Assembly: GCA_900538555.1 (NCBI GenBank)
Contig: UPYI01000002.1
Location: 62,001-126,000 of the forward strand
DNA length: 64,000 bases
Source of the DNA: an uncultured Porphyromonadaceae bacterium
Lineage (GTDB): Bacteria > Bacteroidota > Bacteroidia > Bacteroidales > Barnesiellaceae
Direction of reading: 5' to 3'
The notes under the pieces were generated by a model. That model was not told the DNA's origin and did not search any database. It saw only the letters and a program-made list of their open reading frames with translations. Shown piece by piece: positions 26,956-34,670 of the stretch. The position numbers and the translations under genes were made by a program. Position 1 is the stretch's first letter; each line of letters begins with the position of its first letter.

Positions 26956-27360
26956 CTATACGGCATTGGCAGAGCCGGCAACCCCGGCATCCTGTCCGTA
27001 CATTTTTTTTAGCAACTCGTTTTCTTTTTTCAGCGCGCCGATCTGTTCGGCTTGGTTCTCGATCTTTTGGTCGCGCCGATCGATCAAGTCTACCAACTGC
27101 ATTTCGAGCGGATTGGGTGCTGGTGGTTTGGCACCGGAAGATTTCCGGCGGCCGGTTCCGTCGATCTGAACTTCATCGAAAAAGTAGCCGACGGGAATAT
27201 CGAGGTAGCGCGCTATATCTTCGAGAAGTTTTATTTTTATTGATCCGGTATTGATCGACCGGATCAGCGTTTGGGAGGACGTATTAATGGCTGCTGCCAT
27301 TTCTTCTTTTGTGATTCTTCGTTCCTCTAATATTTCGTTGATTTTGTTCAAGTTAGCCAT
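26956..27360 (-). CDS. XRE-type repressor of the element
   Basis: A 134-residue protein with an N-terminal helix-turn-helix (ILEERRITKEEMAAAINTSS ... SINTGSIKIKLLEDIARYLD, about 5-55), the short motif IPVGYFFDE, a proline-rich linker and a C-terminal coiled coil (DRRDQKIENQAEQIGALKKE). The layout fits a dimeric cI-like repressor. The start at 27360 (MANLNK) is preferred; the ATG 33 bases upstream would add a sequence outside the HTH. It is transcribed away from the early genes, and the 128-base AT-rich gap between them is the likely operator region. Confidence 0.75.
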   Translation of the reverse strand: MANLNKINEILEERRITKEEMAAAINTSSQTLIRSINTGSIKIKLLEDIARYLDIPVGYFFDEVQIDGTGRRKSSGAKPPAPNPLEMQLVDLIDRRDQKIENQAEQIGALKKENELLKKMYGQDAGVAGSANAV

Positions 27361-27488
27361 ACAGACAAAATTTTTGTTTAAATTTTTTTTCAAAAAAGTT
27401 TTAATATCTCGTTTTATTTGTTTTAATTCGCGTTTACAAAAATATTAATCACAATTAAAGTTAGTAATTAAATTCAAACTTGCAAAAC

Positions 27489-27683
27489 ATGGACAAGAAA
27501 TTAAAGGATTGGTATTTAGACCTGCCGCAGAAAGACGTTCTGGCGAAACAAAAAGAAATCATAGATCGATGTTTCATCACGCGAGCGGTGTTCTACAATT
27601 GGATTAAGGGGGCAACGAAAGTTCCGGAAGTCTGCCGACCTATCATTAACGAAATCGCCGGCGAGCAATTAATTTATAATTGA
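27489..27683 (+). CDS. Small HTH-like protein, first early gene
   Basis: 64 residues starting MDKKLKDWYLDLPQKDV. The middle (IIDRCFITRAVFYNWIKGAT) resembles a compact helix-turn-helix and the end (VCRPIINEIAGEQL) a short tail. It has the size and position of a Cro-like regulator opposite the repressor. It resembles the 62-aa protein at 34399 in length and in the pattern of an N-terminal HTH plus a short tail. No family recognised. Confidence 0.55.
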   Translation: MDKKLKDWYLDLPQKDVLAKQKEIIDRCFITRAVFYNWIKGATKVPEVCRPIINEIAGEQLIYN

Positions 27684-27702
27684 CAACAAAAAACAAAACA
27701 AT

Positions 27703-27930
27703 ATGGAAAACAGGCTTACGTGCGAGGAAATCGAACAATTATTGGAAGTCGATACTAAAATTAGCATATCGCAAAGCGAAATAAATAGATTAGAAATACA
27801 TATAGAAGGGAATCCCTTTTCGATTTGCGCTTGTTTATGGTGCGCTGCAAAATTGAACGACAAATTTAGATTGGCTCTTACGAATGCAGCAACCATTCTT
27901 CAAGAAGAAGAAGAAGAAGAAGAAGAATAA
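27703..27930 (+). CDS. Hypothetical 75-aa acidic protein
   Basis: Begins MENRLTCEEIEQLLEVDTKI and ends in a run of eight glutamates encoded by a GAA/GAG repeat (27901-27927). It holds CACLWCAA, two close cysteines. No family recognised. It lies 19 bases after the previous gene and 9 before the primase-helicase, so it is part of the early operon. Confidence 0.5.
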   Translation: MENRLTCEEIEQLLEVDTKISISQSEINRLEIHIEGNPFSICACLWCAAKLNDKFRLALTNAATILQEEEEEEEE

Positions 27931-27939
27931 CTCTATCGA

Positions 27940-30243
27940 ATGAATACAGATCATCCCATATACCAATATTTACGCGACCGCCTGAAAGCGTGCGGAATTG
28001 CCGAGAAAGAGAACAGGCGTACCGTCTCCGACAGCGACGGCCGGGTAAATAGTGGTTACCCTATCATCGCCGCCGACGTCAAGCAAGACGCCCTGGCGAT
28101 CACATATACACATATCGACGGATCATTGGTCGAGATCACAGAAGGTAAACGGATAATTCCTTTTGTACGGTATCGCTTGCGTAATCCACAAGAATACGAG
28201 GATGCAACCGGAAAGAAACGGAACATGAAGTACCGGCAGCCAGCCGGTACTCCCGTCTATCCTTACTTTCCGCCGCTGATCACAGAACTATATAGCCGGG
28301 TAAGGTTACCCAAGAAAGGGAGGCCGATCAACGTGCGAACCCTGTATGTAGTCGAAGGCGAGTTAAAGGCGCTGGCGGCAAGCAACCGGCTTAACCTGCC
28401 TTTCATCGGTTTAGGCGGAATCCAGAATTTTCGCGACAAAAACCAGAACCAATTCGTCGAAGGGATTCGAGAAGCGATCTTCACCTTCAAGCCGCGAAAC
28501 GTGGTATTACTGTTCGATGCCGACTGCCTGTCGATCAAGTACGCCGAGGGTAAGGAACTGGCAGAACGTCTTAGCAACTTTCATTCCGCGGTCGTTTCCT
28601 TCCGGGAAATGCTTAAAACGTTCTCCGTCGATTTCTATTTCGCGCATGTATCGACGAAGTTCACGCACGGCGCTAAGGGTATCGATGATCTGATCGATTC
28701 GATGAAGAGCGACCAGATAGACGATATACGCGAGGAACTGGAAAGCCTGTCGGTCGGCGAGAAGTATTTCTTTTCGATCCAAATGCTGGGTCCGGGTTCG
28801 GACAATAAGCTGCGTAAATACTTCCTTCTGGATAGTCCGAGTTCGTTCTATGAATTTTTCCGATCGGAGATCGGCACGAAGGTATTCGTATATAAAGGAT
28901 CGAAGTACTACTACGACGGAGAGAAGGTTTGCCGGATGCTTTCGGACGAGATCAAGAAGTTCATCCTGATCGATGATACCTACTATCGCCGTACGTTCGA
29001 CATCGACGACCACGAAAACGGAGTAAATACCGAAATAATCCGCAAGGTCTCGAAAGCGCAGGTATTCCGAGAACTGAACGGAGACAAACGAGCGATGGAG
29101 CAGATACCGTTCTTCTACGAGATGCAGTACCGGCCCTGTCCTTTCGGCGAGTTCCGGCAGACGATCTTCGAGACCAACGAAAACGGTCTGACGCAAAGAA
29201 TCTACAACAAGTTCCAGCCGATACAGTATCATCCAAGCCCGGGGAACTGGGAGCATATCGAGAAGATATTACGACATTGCCTTTGCGACATTAATCAGGA
29301 AGGCGAAACGGTATATGAATTCGGATTGGATTATATCCAGATGCTGATCTACCAGCCGAAAGTCCGGCTGCCTATAATCGTGCTTGCGAGTTTAGAGCGC
29401 AACACGGGCAAATCATCTTTTATATTTCTTCTGAAAAGAATTTTTAAGGAGAATATGAAGGTACAGGACGCGAACGGGTTCAGCAACCGGTTCACGGGTC
29501 CTTATGCCGACAAATTGGTCGTCGGCATCGACGAAGATATTGCCGGTTTCGACAAAGACGAGATGCAGAACTACATCAAGAGCTTAGCGACGGGCGAATA
29601 CTTCCGCAAGGAACTGAAATCGAAAGACGCGGAAGAGACACGAAACTATATACATCTGATTTTGACAACGAACAAAGAATCGAACTTCACCAAAATATCA
29701 AACGACGAGAACCGGTACGCCGTGTTCCGAGTTCCGCCGCTCGAAGCCGACGATCCGGATATTATCACCAAATGCGAACAGGAAATCCCGGCATTCCTGT
29801 TCTACCTTTCGCAGCGGAAAATGAAATACCCGGCACGAGAAAGCCGGCTACACTTCCGGACATCGGCGTATATCACCAATACCCTACGACGGTTGCAGGA
29901 TCGGTCACGGTCGAAGCTCGACAAGGAACTGGAAGCGGTCGTACTGGAATACTTAGACACGTACGCTATCGACGAATGCTACCTGACGATTAAAGACCTG
30001 GTGAACATGATCACGGAATCCGGATCATTCCGCGTTTCGCGTGCCGACCTGTCCGACTACTTGAAGTTCGAAATGCGGAAATCGCCGGAAAAGAACATGA
30101 AATACAAGAAGCATGTAATGAACTACGATCCGGTTACACGGATGGAGGTACCCGGATATATCCGGAATACCGGTACACCCTACCACCTGACCCGCAAAGA
30201 TTTTGAAAGAGAAGAAGAACCCAAACCCAATACCACCACATGA
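27940..30243 (+). CDS. Primase-helicase (TOPRIM/DUF3854-like plus SF3 helicase)
   Basis: A 767-residue replication protein. The N-terminal part has a TOPRIM-like signature (VVEGELKALAASNRLNLPFI, GLGGIQNFRD, NVVLLFDADCLSIKYAEGKE; about 140-210). The C-terminal part is a superfamily 3/D5-type helicase: Walker A SLERNTGKSS (about 484-493), Walker B VVGIDEDI (about 527), the LILTTNKE sensor (about 571) and the ENRYAVFRVP segment. It is the only recognisable P-loop ATPase of the element, and would unwind and prime element DNA. Its stop overlaps the next start by four bases (ATGA). Confidence 0.85.
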   Translation: MNTDHPIYQYLRDRLKACGIAEKENRRTVSDSDGRVNSGYPIIAADVKQDALAITYTHIDGSLVEITEGKRIIPFVRYRLRNPQEYEDATGKKRNMKYRQPAGTPVYPYFPPLITELYSRVRLPKKGRPINVRTLYVVEGELKALAASNRLNLPFIGLGGIQNFRDKNQNQFVEGIREAIFTFKPRNVVLLFDADCLSIKYAEGKELAERLSNFHSAVVSFREMLKTFSVDFYFAHVSTKFTHGAKGIDDLIDSMKSDQIDDIREELESLSVGEKYFFSIQMLGPGSDNKLRKYFLLDSPSSFYEFFRSEIGTKVFVYKGSKYYYDGEKVCRMLSDEIKKFILIDDTYYRRTFDIDDHENGVNTEIIRKVSKAQVFRELNGDKRAMEQIPFFYEMQYRPCPFGEFRQTIFETNENGLTQRIYNKFQPIQYHPSPGNWEHIEKILRHCLCDINQEGETVYEFGLDYIQMLIYQPKVRLPIIVLASLERNTGKSSFIFLLKRIFKENMKVQDANGFSNRFTGPYADKLVVGIDEDIAGFDKDEMQNYIKSLATGEYFRKELKSKDAEETRNYIHLILTTNKESNFTKISNDENRYAVFRVPPLEADDPDIITKCEQEIPAFLFYLSQRKMKYPARESRLHFRTSAYITNTLRRLQDRSRSKLDKELEAVVLEYLDTYAIDECYLTIKDLVNMITESGSFRVSRADLSDYLKFEMRKSPEKNMKYKKHVMNYDPVTRMEVPGYIRNTGTPYHLTRKDFEREEEPKPNTTT

Positions 30244-30668
30244 AAAAAATTGCATTACTATCTATCGTGCTGTTCCTGGCATCATGCAGCACCCATCGCG
30301 CCCCCGTCGTGGAGAAGATCGCACGCGATCGGATCGTTCAGGTTCCGACACCGGCAGATACTGCACGGGTAACCATCCGGATCGTACCGACACCCGAAGG
30401 AGGAATCGAGATTCGGGACATCGACCAGGCGACCACCCCCCGCGCCAAAGTGCGGGTAGAAAGCGACGGAAAAAGTTTGACATTTACGGCGATCGTGGAT
30501 GCAGATTCGATACCCGTCGCCGTGACTGATACGCTGATCAGCTCGACACCGGCACCGCCGAGCGCGACCGATCGCTTTTTTGAAAAGTTCGACGCGACAC
30601 TTTGGCTGATCGTGATCGTATTGGCTTTAATTCTTATAATGAGAGTATTAACATTAACAAAACAGTAG
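30240..30668 (+). CDS. Lipoprotein with C-terminal membrane helix, candidate unimolecular spanin
   Basis: 142 residues. The N terminus is a lipoprotein signal (KKIALLSIVLFLASC, lipidated Cys about 16). A periplasmic middle rich in short beta-like segments follows (VTIRIVPTPEGGIEIRDID, KSLTFTAIVDADSIPVAV), and the C terminus is one transmembrane helix (ATLWLIVIVLALILIMRVL) ending in a positive tail. An outer-membrane lipid anchor plus an inner-membrane helix in one chain is the defining topology of u-spanins such as T1 gp11, which fuse the two membranes at lysis. The overlap with the helicase gene is unusual for a lysis gene. An alternative is a virion membrane protein. Confidence 0.55.
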   Translation: MKKIALLSIVLFLASCSTHRAPVVEKIARDRIVQVPTPADTARVTIRIVPTPEGGIEIRDIDQATTPRAKVRVESDGKSLTFTAIVDADSIPVAVTDTLISSTPAPPSATDRFFEKFDATLWLIVIVLALILIMRVLTLTKQ

Positions 30669-30670
30669 AG

Positions 30671-30775
30671 ATGAAAAAAAAAGAAGAAAAACGCGCTAAT
30701 AGATACTTAGAGATAGATAGAAGATTAGCCGAAGAAGAAAAAAATGATTTTGGAGAGAAAATTTACATCGAGTGA
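30671..30775 (+). CDS. Small charged peptide, 34 aa
   Basis: MKKKEEKRANRYLEIDRRLA, then an acidic end. Starts 2 bases after the previous stop and overlaps the next gene by 32 bases. Highly charged and helical; no family. Coding status is uncertain. Confidence 0.35.
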   Translation: MKKKEEKRANRYLEIDRRLAEEEKNDFGEKIYIE

Positions 30776-31022
30776 GATTGAGTTGATCAAAATACAAGCA
30801 CACTGTATTTTACAGAGTAGAAAATTAATTGATGAAATCCATGATCGGATGGACGAATTGGAAAAATCTATTACCAAAACTATTTTAGGACCCGAAATTA
30901 AAGGTAAGAGGATAATATATATACCATATAATGATACGAATGCAGTTGTAATACCATCCAATGTAATAGACTTTATACAATATAGATTAGACCTTGAATC
31001 CTTTAAAATAGAAAGATTATGA
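30744..31022 (+). CDS. Hypothetical 92-aa protein
   Basis: Begins MILERKFTSSEIELIKIQAH. Soluble, helical N-terminal half (LIDEIHDRMDELEKSI) and a more beta-like second half. AT-rich compared with its neighbours. The stop overlaps the next start (ATGA). No family recognised. Confidence 0.5.
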   Translation: MILERKFTSSEIELIKIQAHCILQSRKLIDEIHDRMDELEKSITKTILGPEIKGKRIIYIPYNDTNAVVIPSNVIDFIQYRLDLESFKIERL

Positions 31023-31327
31023 ATATCGACGAATTGATCTACCCGAACGTGTACGTATGCACGGCGACGGTAGTGTCGCACGAATCCGACCTGTTCGGAG
31101 GCGACAGCGACCAATATAATGTGATGATACAGATCGAGGTCGAGGATAAGACCGCGAAAGTGTTTTACAACGGCTATGCCGACGGACGACCGGCGCAGCT
31201 CGAAGAAATCCGGGTGCGACACGGCAAGGTGGCAGCCGTCGATTACTACCTGTCACGGAAGCCGGTAGAACGGCAGATCAACCGGATCGTCAAACAGGCG
31301 ATCGACGAGTATCGCAAGACGGAATGA
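31019..31327 (+). CDS. Hypothetical 102-aa protein
   Basis: Begins MNIDELIYPNVYVCTATVVS. Soluble, mixed alpha/beta, with a beta-rich middle (NVMIQIEVEDKTAKVFYNGY) and a basic helical end (RQINRIVKQAIDEYRKTE). No family recognised. Last gene before the structured-RNA locus. Confidence 0.5.
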   Translation: MNIDELIYPNVYVCTATVVSHESDLFGGDSDQYNVMIQIEVEDKTAKVFYNGYADGRPAQLEEIRVRHGKVAAVDYYLSRKPVERQINRIVKQAIDEYRKTE

Positions 31328-31353
31328 CTTGCGTAAAAAAAATATCCGATCCG

Positions 31354-31384
31354 TTTGCTAATTCGATGCAAAGGCGTATATTTG
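31354..31384 (+). promoter_or_regulatory. Promoter of the structured RNA
   Basis: TTTG at 31354-31357 and TATATTTG at 31377-31384, exactly 19 bases apart: a perfect Bacteroidetes promoter inside the element with no reading frame directly behind it. Confidence 0.7.
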
Positions 31385-31388
31385 CAGT

Positions 31389-31545
31389 ACTTCTCCGCAA
31401 CAGAAGTTATTGTCATAATTTACGAGATCGGATATTATTTTATCCGACTTGAACGTATTAGCCGTTCGGAATCCCTTATATCCGATACTCGTATAGACGT
31501 GTATCTTCTGTTGCAAGAAGTGGGAGACCGGACGGCTCTCTTTTT
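31389..31545 (+). ncRNA. Putative structured small RNA of about 157 nt
   Basis: Starts about 5 bases after a perfect promoter and ends in a stem plus TTTTT. Terminal helix: ACTTCT (31389-31394) and GCAACAGAAG (31397-31406) pair with CTTCTGTTGC (31505-31514) and AGAAGT (31516-31521). Inner helix: TACGAGATCGGATA (31421-31434) pairs with TATCCGATACTCGTA (31479-31493) around a small bulge. Apical hairpin: TTGAACG (31449-31455)/CGTTCGG (31463-31469). Terminator: GAGACC...GGCTCTC then TTTTT (31524-31545). The long-rod shape recalls 6S RNA, but I cannot assign it to a family. It could instead be the 5' leader of the gene at 31573. Confidence 0.55.
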
Positions 31546-31572
31546 GCCCGTCCGATAAAAATACAGGATAAT

Positions 31573-31893
31573 ATGCAACAGAATGTATTAAACGAAACGC
31601 GGCTTGGCGATTGCACGCTGCGTATCAATGCCGACGGCAAGAAGACCGTCGAAATCGACTTCACCAAATTACAAGAGCTTAACGACTGGATCGACACATT
31701 GAAGGGTGTACAGACAATCGATGCGATCACATCGTTCTACGAGGAGCCGCAGGACGAAGAACAGGGTCAGATCGCGATGGCTACGTTCATGAGCTTTTAC
31801 CGCACCGTGTGCATCGTCGCAAACCGGGTGCGGAAATTATGCCCGGAAGAATGGCTGACGATGCCGCAACCTGTCCCGAAATTAGGAATATAG
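31573..31893 (+). CDS. Hypothetical 106-aa protein
   Basis: Begins MQQNVLNETRLGDCTLRINA. An N-terminal beta hairpin (CTLRINADGKKTVEIDFTKL) precedes helices (FMSFYRTVCIVANRVRKLCP). Soluble. It follows the structured RNA and is closed by its own hairpin terminator at 31903, so it may be read from the RNA promoter by partial read-through. No family recognised. Confidence 0.5.
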   Translation: MQQNVLNETRLGDCTLRINADGKKTVEIDFTKLQELNDWIDTLKGVQTIDAITSFYEEPQDEEQGQIAMATFMSFYRTVCIVANRVRKLCPEEWLTMPQPVPKLGI

Positions 31894-31902
31894 CCGGATG
31901 CG

Positions 31903-31929
31903 AAAGGGTGGTTTATCCACCCTTTTTTA
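31903..31929 (+). terminator. Terminator separating early and late regions
   Basis: AAAGGGTGG (31903-31911) pairs with CCACCCTTT (31917-31925) across TTTAT, followed by T residues. Confidence 0.8.
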
Positions 31930-31961
31930 TACATTTTTGTGATAAAAAAATACACTTATAA

Positions 31962-31993
31962 TTTGCTTATTATTAGTATTTTATGTATCTTTA
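31962..31993 (+). promoter_or_regulatory. Candidate late promoter of the element
   Basis: TTTG at 31962-31965 and TATCTTTA at 31986-31993 with 20 bases between, 27 bases before the first structural-like gene. Confidence 0.5.
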
Positions 31994-32020
31994 AATCCAA
32001 ATCCTTTAAAAATATAGTAT

Positions 32021-32443
32021 ATGGAAACAGCCCAAACAACCCCGATTTCCCCGGACGAATTGCCGGGAAATAGCCAAAATTTGACAAATCACGACGACGA
32101 AATCCAGACGCTGGAAGCCGTCGATCCGATCAACCCGTACAACCGCGTATCATTGGCGCGCGACAATACCAACGTACCGGTCGAAGTGTACCCGCTTGCA
32201 GCACGATTCCGATATGTATTCCTGTCGAACGACAATAGCACGGTAACGGCAACCTCTAACATCATCCGGGTAGTTACGATCGGAGATGCGAGCGATAAAG
32301 ACAACCGGATACGGATATTGGCGACAGGGATGGCGTACCACACACTGATCCCGAACACGGTCGAATACTTTTCCGTGAATCCGGGCGACCAGATCAATAT
32401 CATAGTCGGAAGTACCACCACCGCTTATATTACGATGCCATGA
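32021..32443 (+). CDS. Beta-rich 140-aa protein, possible virion protein
   Basis: Begins METAQTTPISPDELPGN. After a flexible acidic start (1-45) the rest is a run of beta strands (YPLAARFRYVFLSN, SNIIRVVTIGD, NRIRILATGMAYH, QINIIVGSTTTAYITM). No signal or membrane segment. Size, composition and location at the head of the presumed late operon fit a vertex or minor capsid protein of a tailless virus; this is inference. The stop overlaps the next start (ATGA). Confidence 0.5.
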   Translation: METAQTTPISPDELPGNSQNLTNHDDEIQTLEAVDPINPYNRVSLARDNTNVPVEVYPLAARFRYVFLSNDNSTVTATSNIIRVVTIGDASDKDNRIRILATGMAYHTLIPNTVEYFSVNPGDQINIIVGSTTTAYITMP

Positions 32444-32655
32444 TAGGACGGTTCTCACGCATGGGCTTTTCCGGGCAACCGGTGGCAGCTCTCAACCAGA
32501 CGAAAGCGGTCGTTACCCCGACCGCACAGGGCAACCGGTTAGACTATCTTCCGGCAGCCAAAGCACAGGTGAACGGCGATACCTTGTCGTTCATCGGGAC
32601 GGGTTACCCGACCGTCGAACTGATTTCGGGCGAAAATTATCAACTTAATTCTTAG
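32440..32655 (+). CDS. Hypothetical 71-aa protein
   Basis: Begins MIGRFSRMGFSGQPVAALNQ. Threonine, glycine and alanine rich with a short beta-like end (DTLSFIGTGYPTVELISGEN). Translationally coupled to the 140-aa gene (four-base overlap) and three bases before the next gene. No family recognised. Confidence 0.5.
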   Translation: MIGRFSRMGFSGQPVAALNQTKAVVTPTAQGNRLDYLPAAKAQVNGDTLSFIGTGYPTVELISGENYQLNS

Positions 32656-32658
32656 ATT

Positions 32659-33360
32659 ATGGCAAAAATTACACAAATACAGGTAGCCGGTACGACCTAC
32701 GATCTGCCGGGGTCGAACATTCCGGAACAGATCGACCAGTTCTTACTGTCGCGCGGAATCAAGCGATCGGCTAATGGTCAATATACATACAGAAATCATT
32801 CGCTTCTGCCAAGCAATCAATTTGAATACGGTCGGAGGTTAGCACTGCAATATTATTTCAATTGTTTTTGGACGTACCAAACGCTGGAAGGTGCAGCGTT
32901 TCAGTTAAATAATGATACGTATATAATTCCGGAGCCTCTGAACAGGATGTACGGCACGAGCCAACCGGTAAGCATACGAAGCTATTGCGACAGTCTGTCG
33001 CTTGTGCAGTACGTGTACATCGGAGGCGTCAAAGTATATAACGCGGTGGCGGCTTTCCAGAGTTGCGAACAATTGCAAATGATCGTCGGGTTTATCGACG
33101 TGTCTCCGATCACCGATCCGGCGGCATTGGAAAACATTTTCTACGGGTGTGAAAAATTGACCAGCTTTCGGTTAATGGGTCTTTCGTGCAATCTGGACCT
33201 ATCGTACTGCGAAAGCATGAATGAAGCGACGCTTTCGCATCTGATCGACGATGCCATTGCACAGCCGGACGGATTTACGATCACATTGCCTTCCGGGTAC
33301 AAGTACGACACGGCGATCGATGAAGCAGCCACGGCAAAAAAAATAACCCTGATAAGTTAG
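32659..33360 (+). CDS. Protein with leucine-rich-like repeats, candidate receptor-binding/spike protein
   Basis: 233 residues. It starts MAKITQIQVAGTTYDLPGSN, a kind of opening often seen in phage surface proteins. The middle and end contain BspA-like leucine-rich pattern repeats (FQSCEQLQMIVGFIDVSPIT, YGCEKLTSFRLMGLSCNL, LDLSYCESMNEATLSHLIDD), a fold used for ligand binding. No signal peptide or membrane helix. As part of the late operon, a host-recognition role is plausible but unproven. Confidence 0.5.
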   Translation: MAKITQIQVAGTTYDLPGSNIPEQIDQFLLSRGIKRSANGQYTYRNHSLLPSNQFEYGRRLALQYYFNCFWTYQTLEGAAFQLNNDTYIIPEPLNRMYGTSQPVSIRSYCDSLSLVQYVYIGGVKVYNAVAAFQSCEQLQMIVGFIDVSPITDPAALENIFYGCEKLTSFRLMGLSCNLDLSYCESMNEATLSHLIDDAIAQPDGFTITLPSGYKYDTAIDEAATAKKITLIS

Positions 33361-33363
33361 CCT

Positions 33364-33741
33364 ATGGAAGAGTGGGTAACGGTAATTGTAGCGTTGGGCG
33401 GTTTCAAGTTGATCGAGTTTGCGTATAATGTAGCCTTCAATCGGCATACGGATCGTCGGAAGAACGAAGCCGCAGCCGATTCGGTGGTGGTTGCGAACAT
33501 GCAGATAACAATAAAAACGCTATCCGACCAGCTGGAAATCGCGAACCGTCGGAACGAGGAGCGCGATAAGAAAGTCGATTACCTGTTTGAAAAGTTGGAA
33601 TCCGAAAGAAGGGAAAAGATTGAAGCGAACAACCGAGCGTACGAGATGGAACGAAAGTTTTACGAAACGCGTTGTAATGTAGATGATTGTGCGAACCGAA
33701 TGCCACCGCGTGAAAAATTGTACGAGAAATCCGGGATTTAA
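33364..33741 (+). CDS. Membrane-anchored coiled-coil protein, possible holin
   Basis: 125 residues: an N-terminal hydrophobic helix (WVTVIVALGGFKLIEFAYNV), a basic stretch (NRHTDRRKNEAA), then a long coiled coil (QITIKTLSDQLEIANRRNEE through RREKIEANNRAYEMERKF). One membrane span plus a long cytoplasmic-looking coiled coil fits either a phage holin/antiholin or a scaffold. No family recognised. Starts 3 bases after the preceding stop. Confidence 0.5.
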   Translation: MEEWVTVIVALGGFKLIEFAYNVAFNRHTDRRKNEAAADSVVVANMQITIKTLSDQLEIANRRNEERDKKVDYLFEKLESERREKIEANNRAYEMERKFYETRCNVDDCANRMPPREKLYEKSGI

Positions 33742-34398
33742 TTTCGGGAAAATGCTTATAATACTATTCCGTCGGGATCGAATTGTTAAAAAACGGGGAA
33801 ACACCAAAAAATAGTGTCTTTCAATACGTTTTTTACATCGATCTGATATATAGTATTTTAAACATAAAAAATAGATCGGAAAAGTGTTAATAAAACGTTA
33901 AATAGAAAATAAATCGCAAAACAGAATAAAAAAAATAAATTTCTGAAAAAATTCATTTTCATTTTTACTTTTTACTTTTTACCGTAAAATTTGAATTAAA
34001 TGATTAAAAATAAAAGAGTTATAAAAATAAGAAGGTCGGTAAAACGCGGTAAAATGCGGTAAAACACAACTACCGTTTTTACCGTTTTCCATACGATCGG
34101 AGTAAAACGGTAAAAGGTAAAACGCGGATCGATGCTATTTTACCGATGTATTTTACCGCGATAACAGCCTGTTTTTAATTGTTTTAGTTCAAAAAGGTAA
34201 AAAGGTAAAAGAAAAAATGGAGGTATTGCCTAAAAATAAGATACGCTATATTTACGTGATTTATTTTTATTTAATCGGTGGTTTTTACCCTATTTTTCAG
34301 TGATATGTTTTAATTCTGTAAAATGCTGATTTATTTACGATTAAATGTTTTATTCTTCTATTTCTACGGAAAATCCAAAAAAATAATAAAATGTTAAT
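33742..34398. other. AT-rich gap with phased GGTAAAA array (iteron-like)
   Basis: 657 bases without a gene. Between 33980 and 34212 there are about ten copies of GGTAAAA or its complement TTTTACC. Three of them (34039, 34049, 34059) are direct CGGTAAAA copies exactly 10 bases apart, followed by inverted copies. Flanks are very AT-rich. The arrangement resembles an iteron origin or a cooperative operator. Confidence 0.55.
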
Positions 34399-34587
34399 AT
34401 GAAATGTGTTCGGCAAAAAACCTTATCGAAAATATTAGGGTTCTCAAAATCAAAAACTTGCAGAGTTGTAAAGATGTACCGCGACGACAACGGCCTGAAA
34501 CCGTACACGCCGATCGTCTGGGAACTGTTCGCCGAATGGATCGGCGTACCGGTAGAATTGGGCGATCGCTACCTTAAAGAAAAATAA
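34399..34587 (+). CDS. Small HTH-like protein, 62 aa
   Basis: Begins MKCVRQKTLSKILGFSKSKT and looks like a compact helix-turn-helix (LSKILGFSKSKTCRVVKMYR) with a short C-terminal tail (ELFAEWIGVPVELGDRYL). It lies directly after the GGTAAAA array, so binding to those repeats is a reasonable guess. No family recognised. Confidence 0.5.
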   Translation: MKCVRQKTLSKILGFSKSKTCRVVKMYRDDNGLKPYTPIVWELFAEWIGVPVELGDRYLKEK

Positions 34588-34670
34588 AATAACGCCGATA
34601 ATTCCGTTTATTTCATTAATTCCAAGCTATTTACACGCTCTTAGTATATTCGCCGAAAAGACGATTAAAT

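Noticed and set aside
27940..30243. Packaging ATPase of the element
   Set aside because: The P-loop lies in an SF3/D5-type helicase context fused to a TOPRIM-like domain, which fits replication and not FtsK/HerA-type packaging.
31389..31545. Assignment of the structured RNA as 6S RNA
   Set aside because: Only the general rod shape fits; no sequence signature was recognisable, so it is left unassigned.
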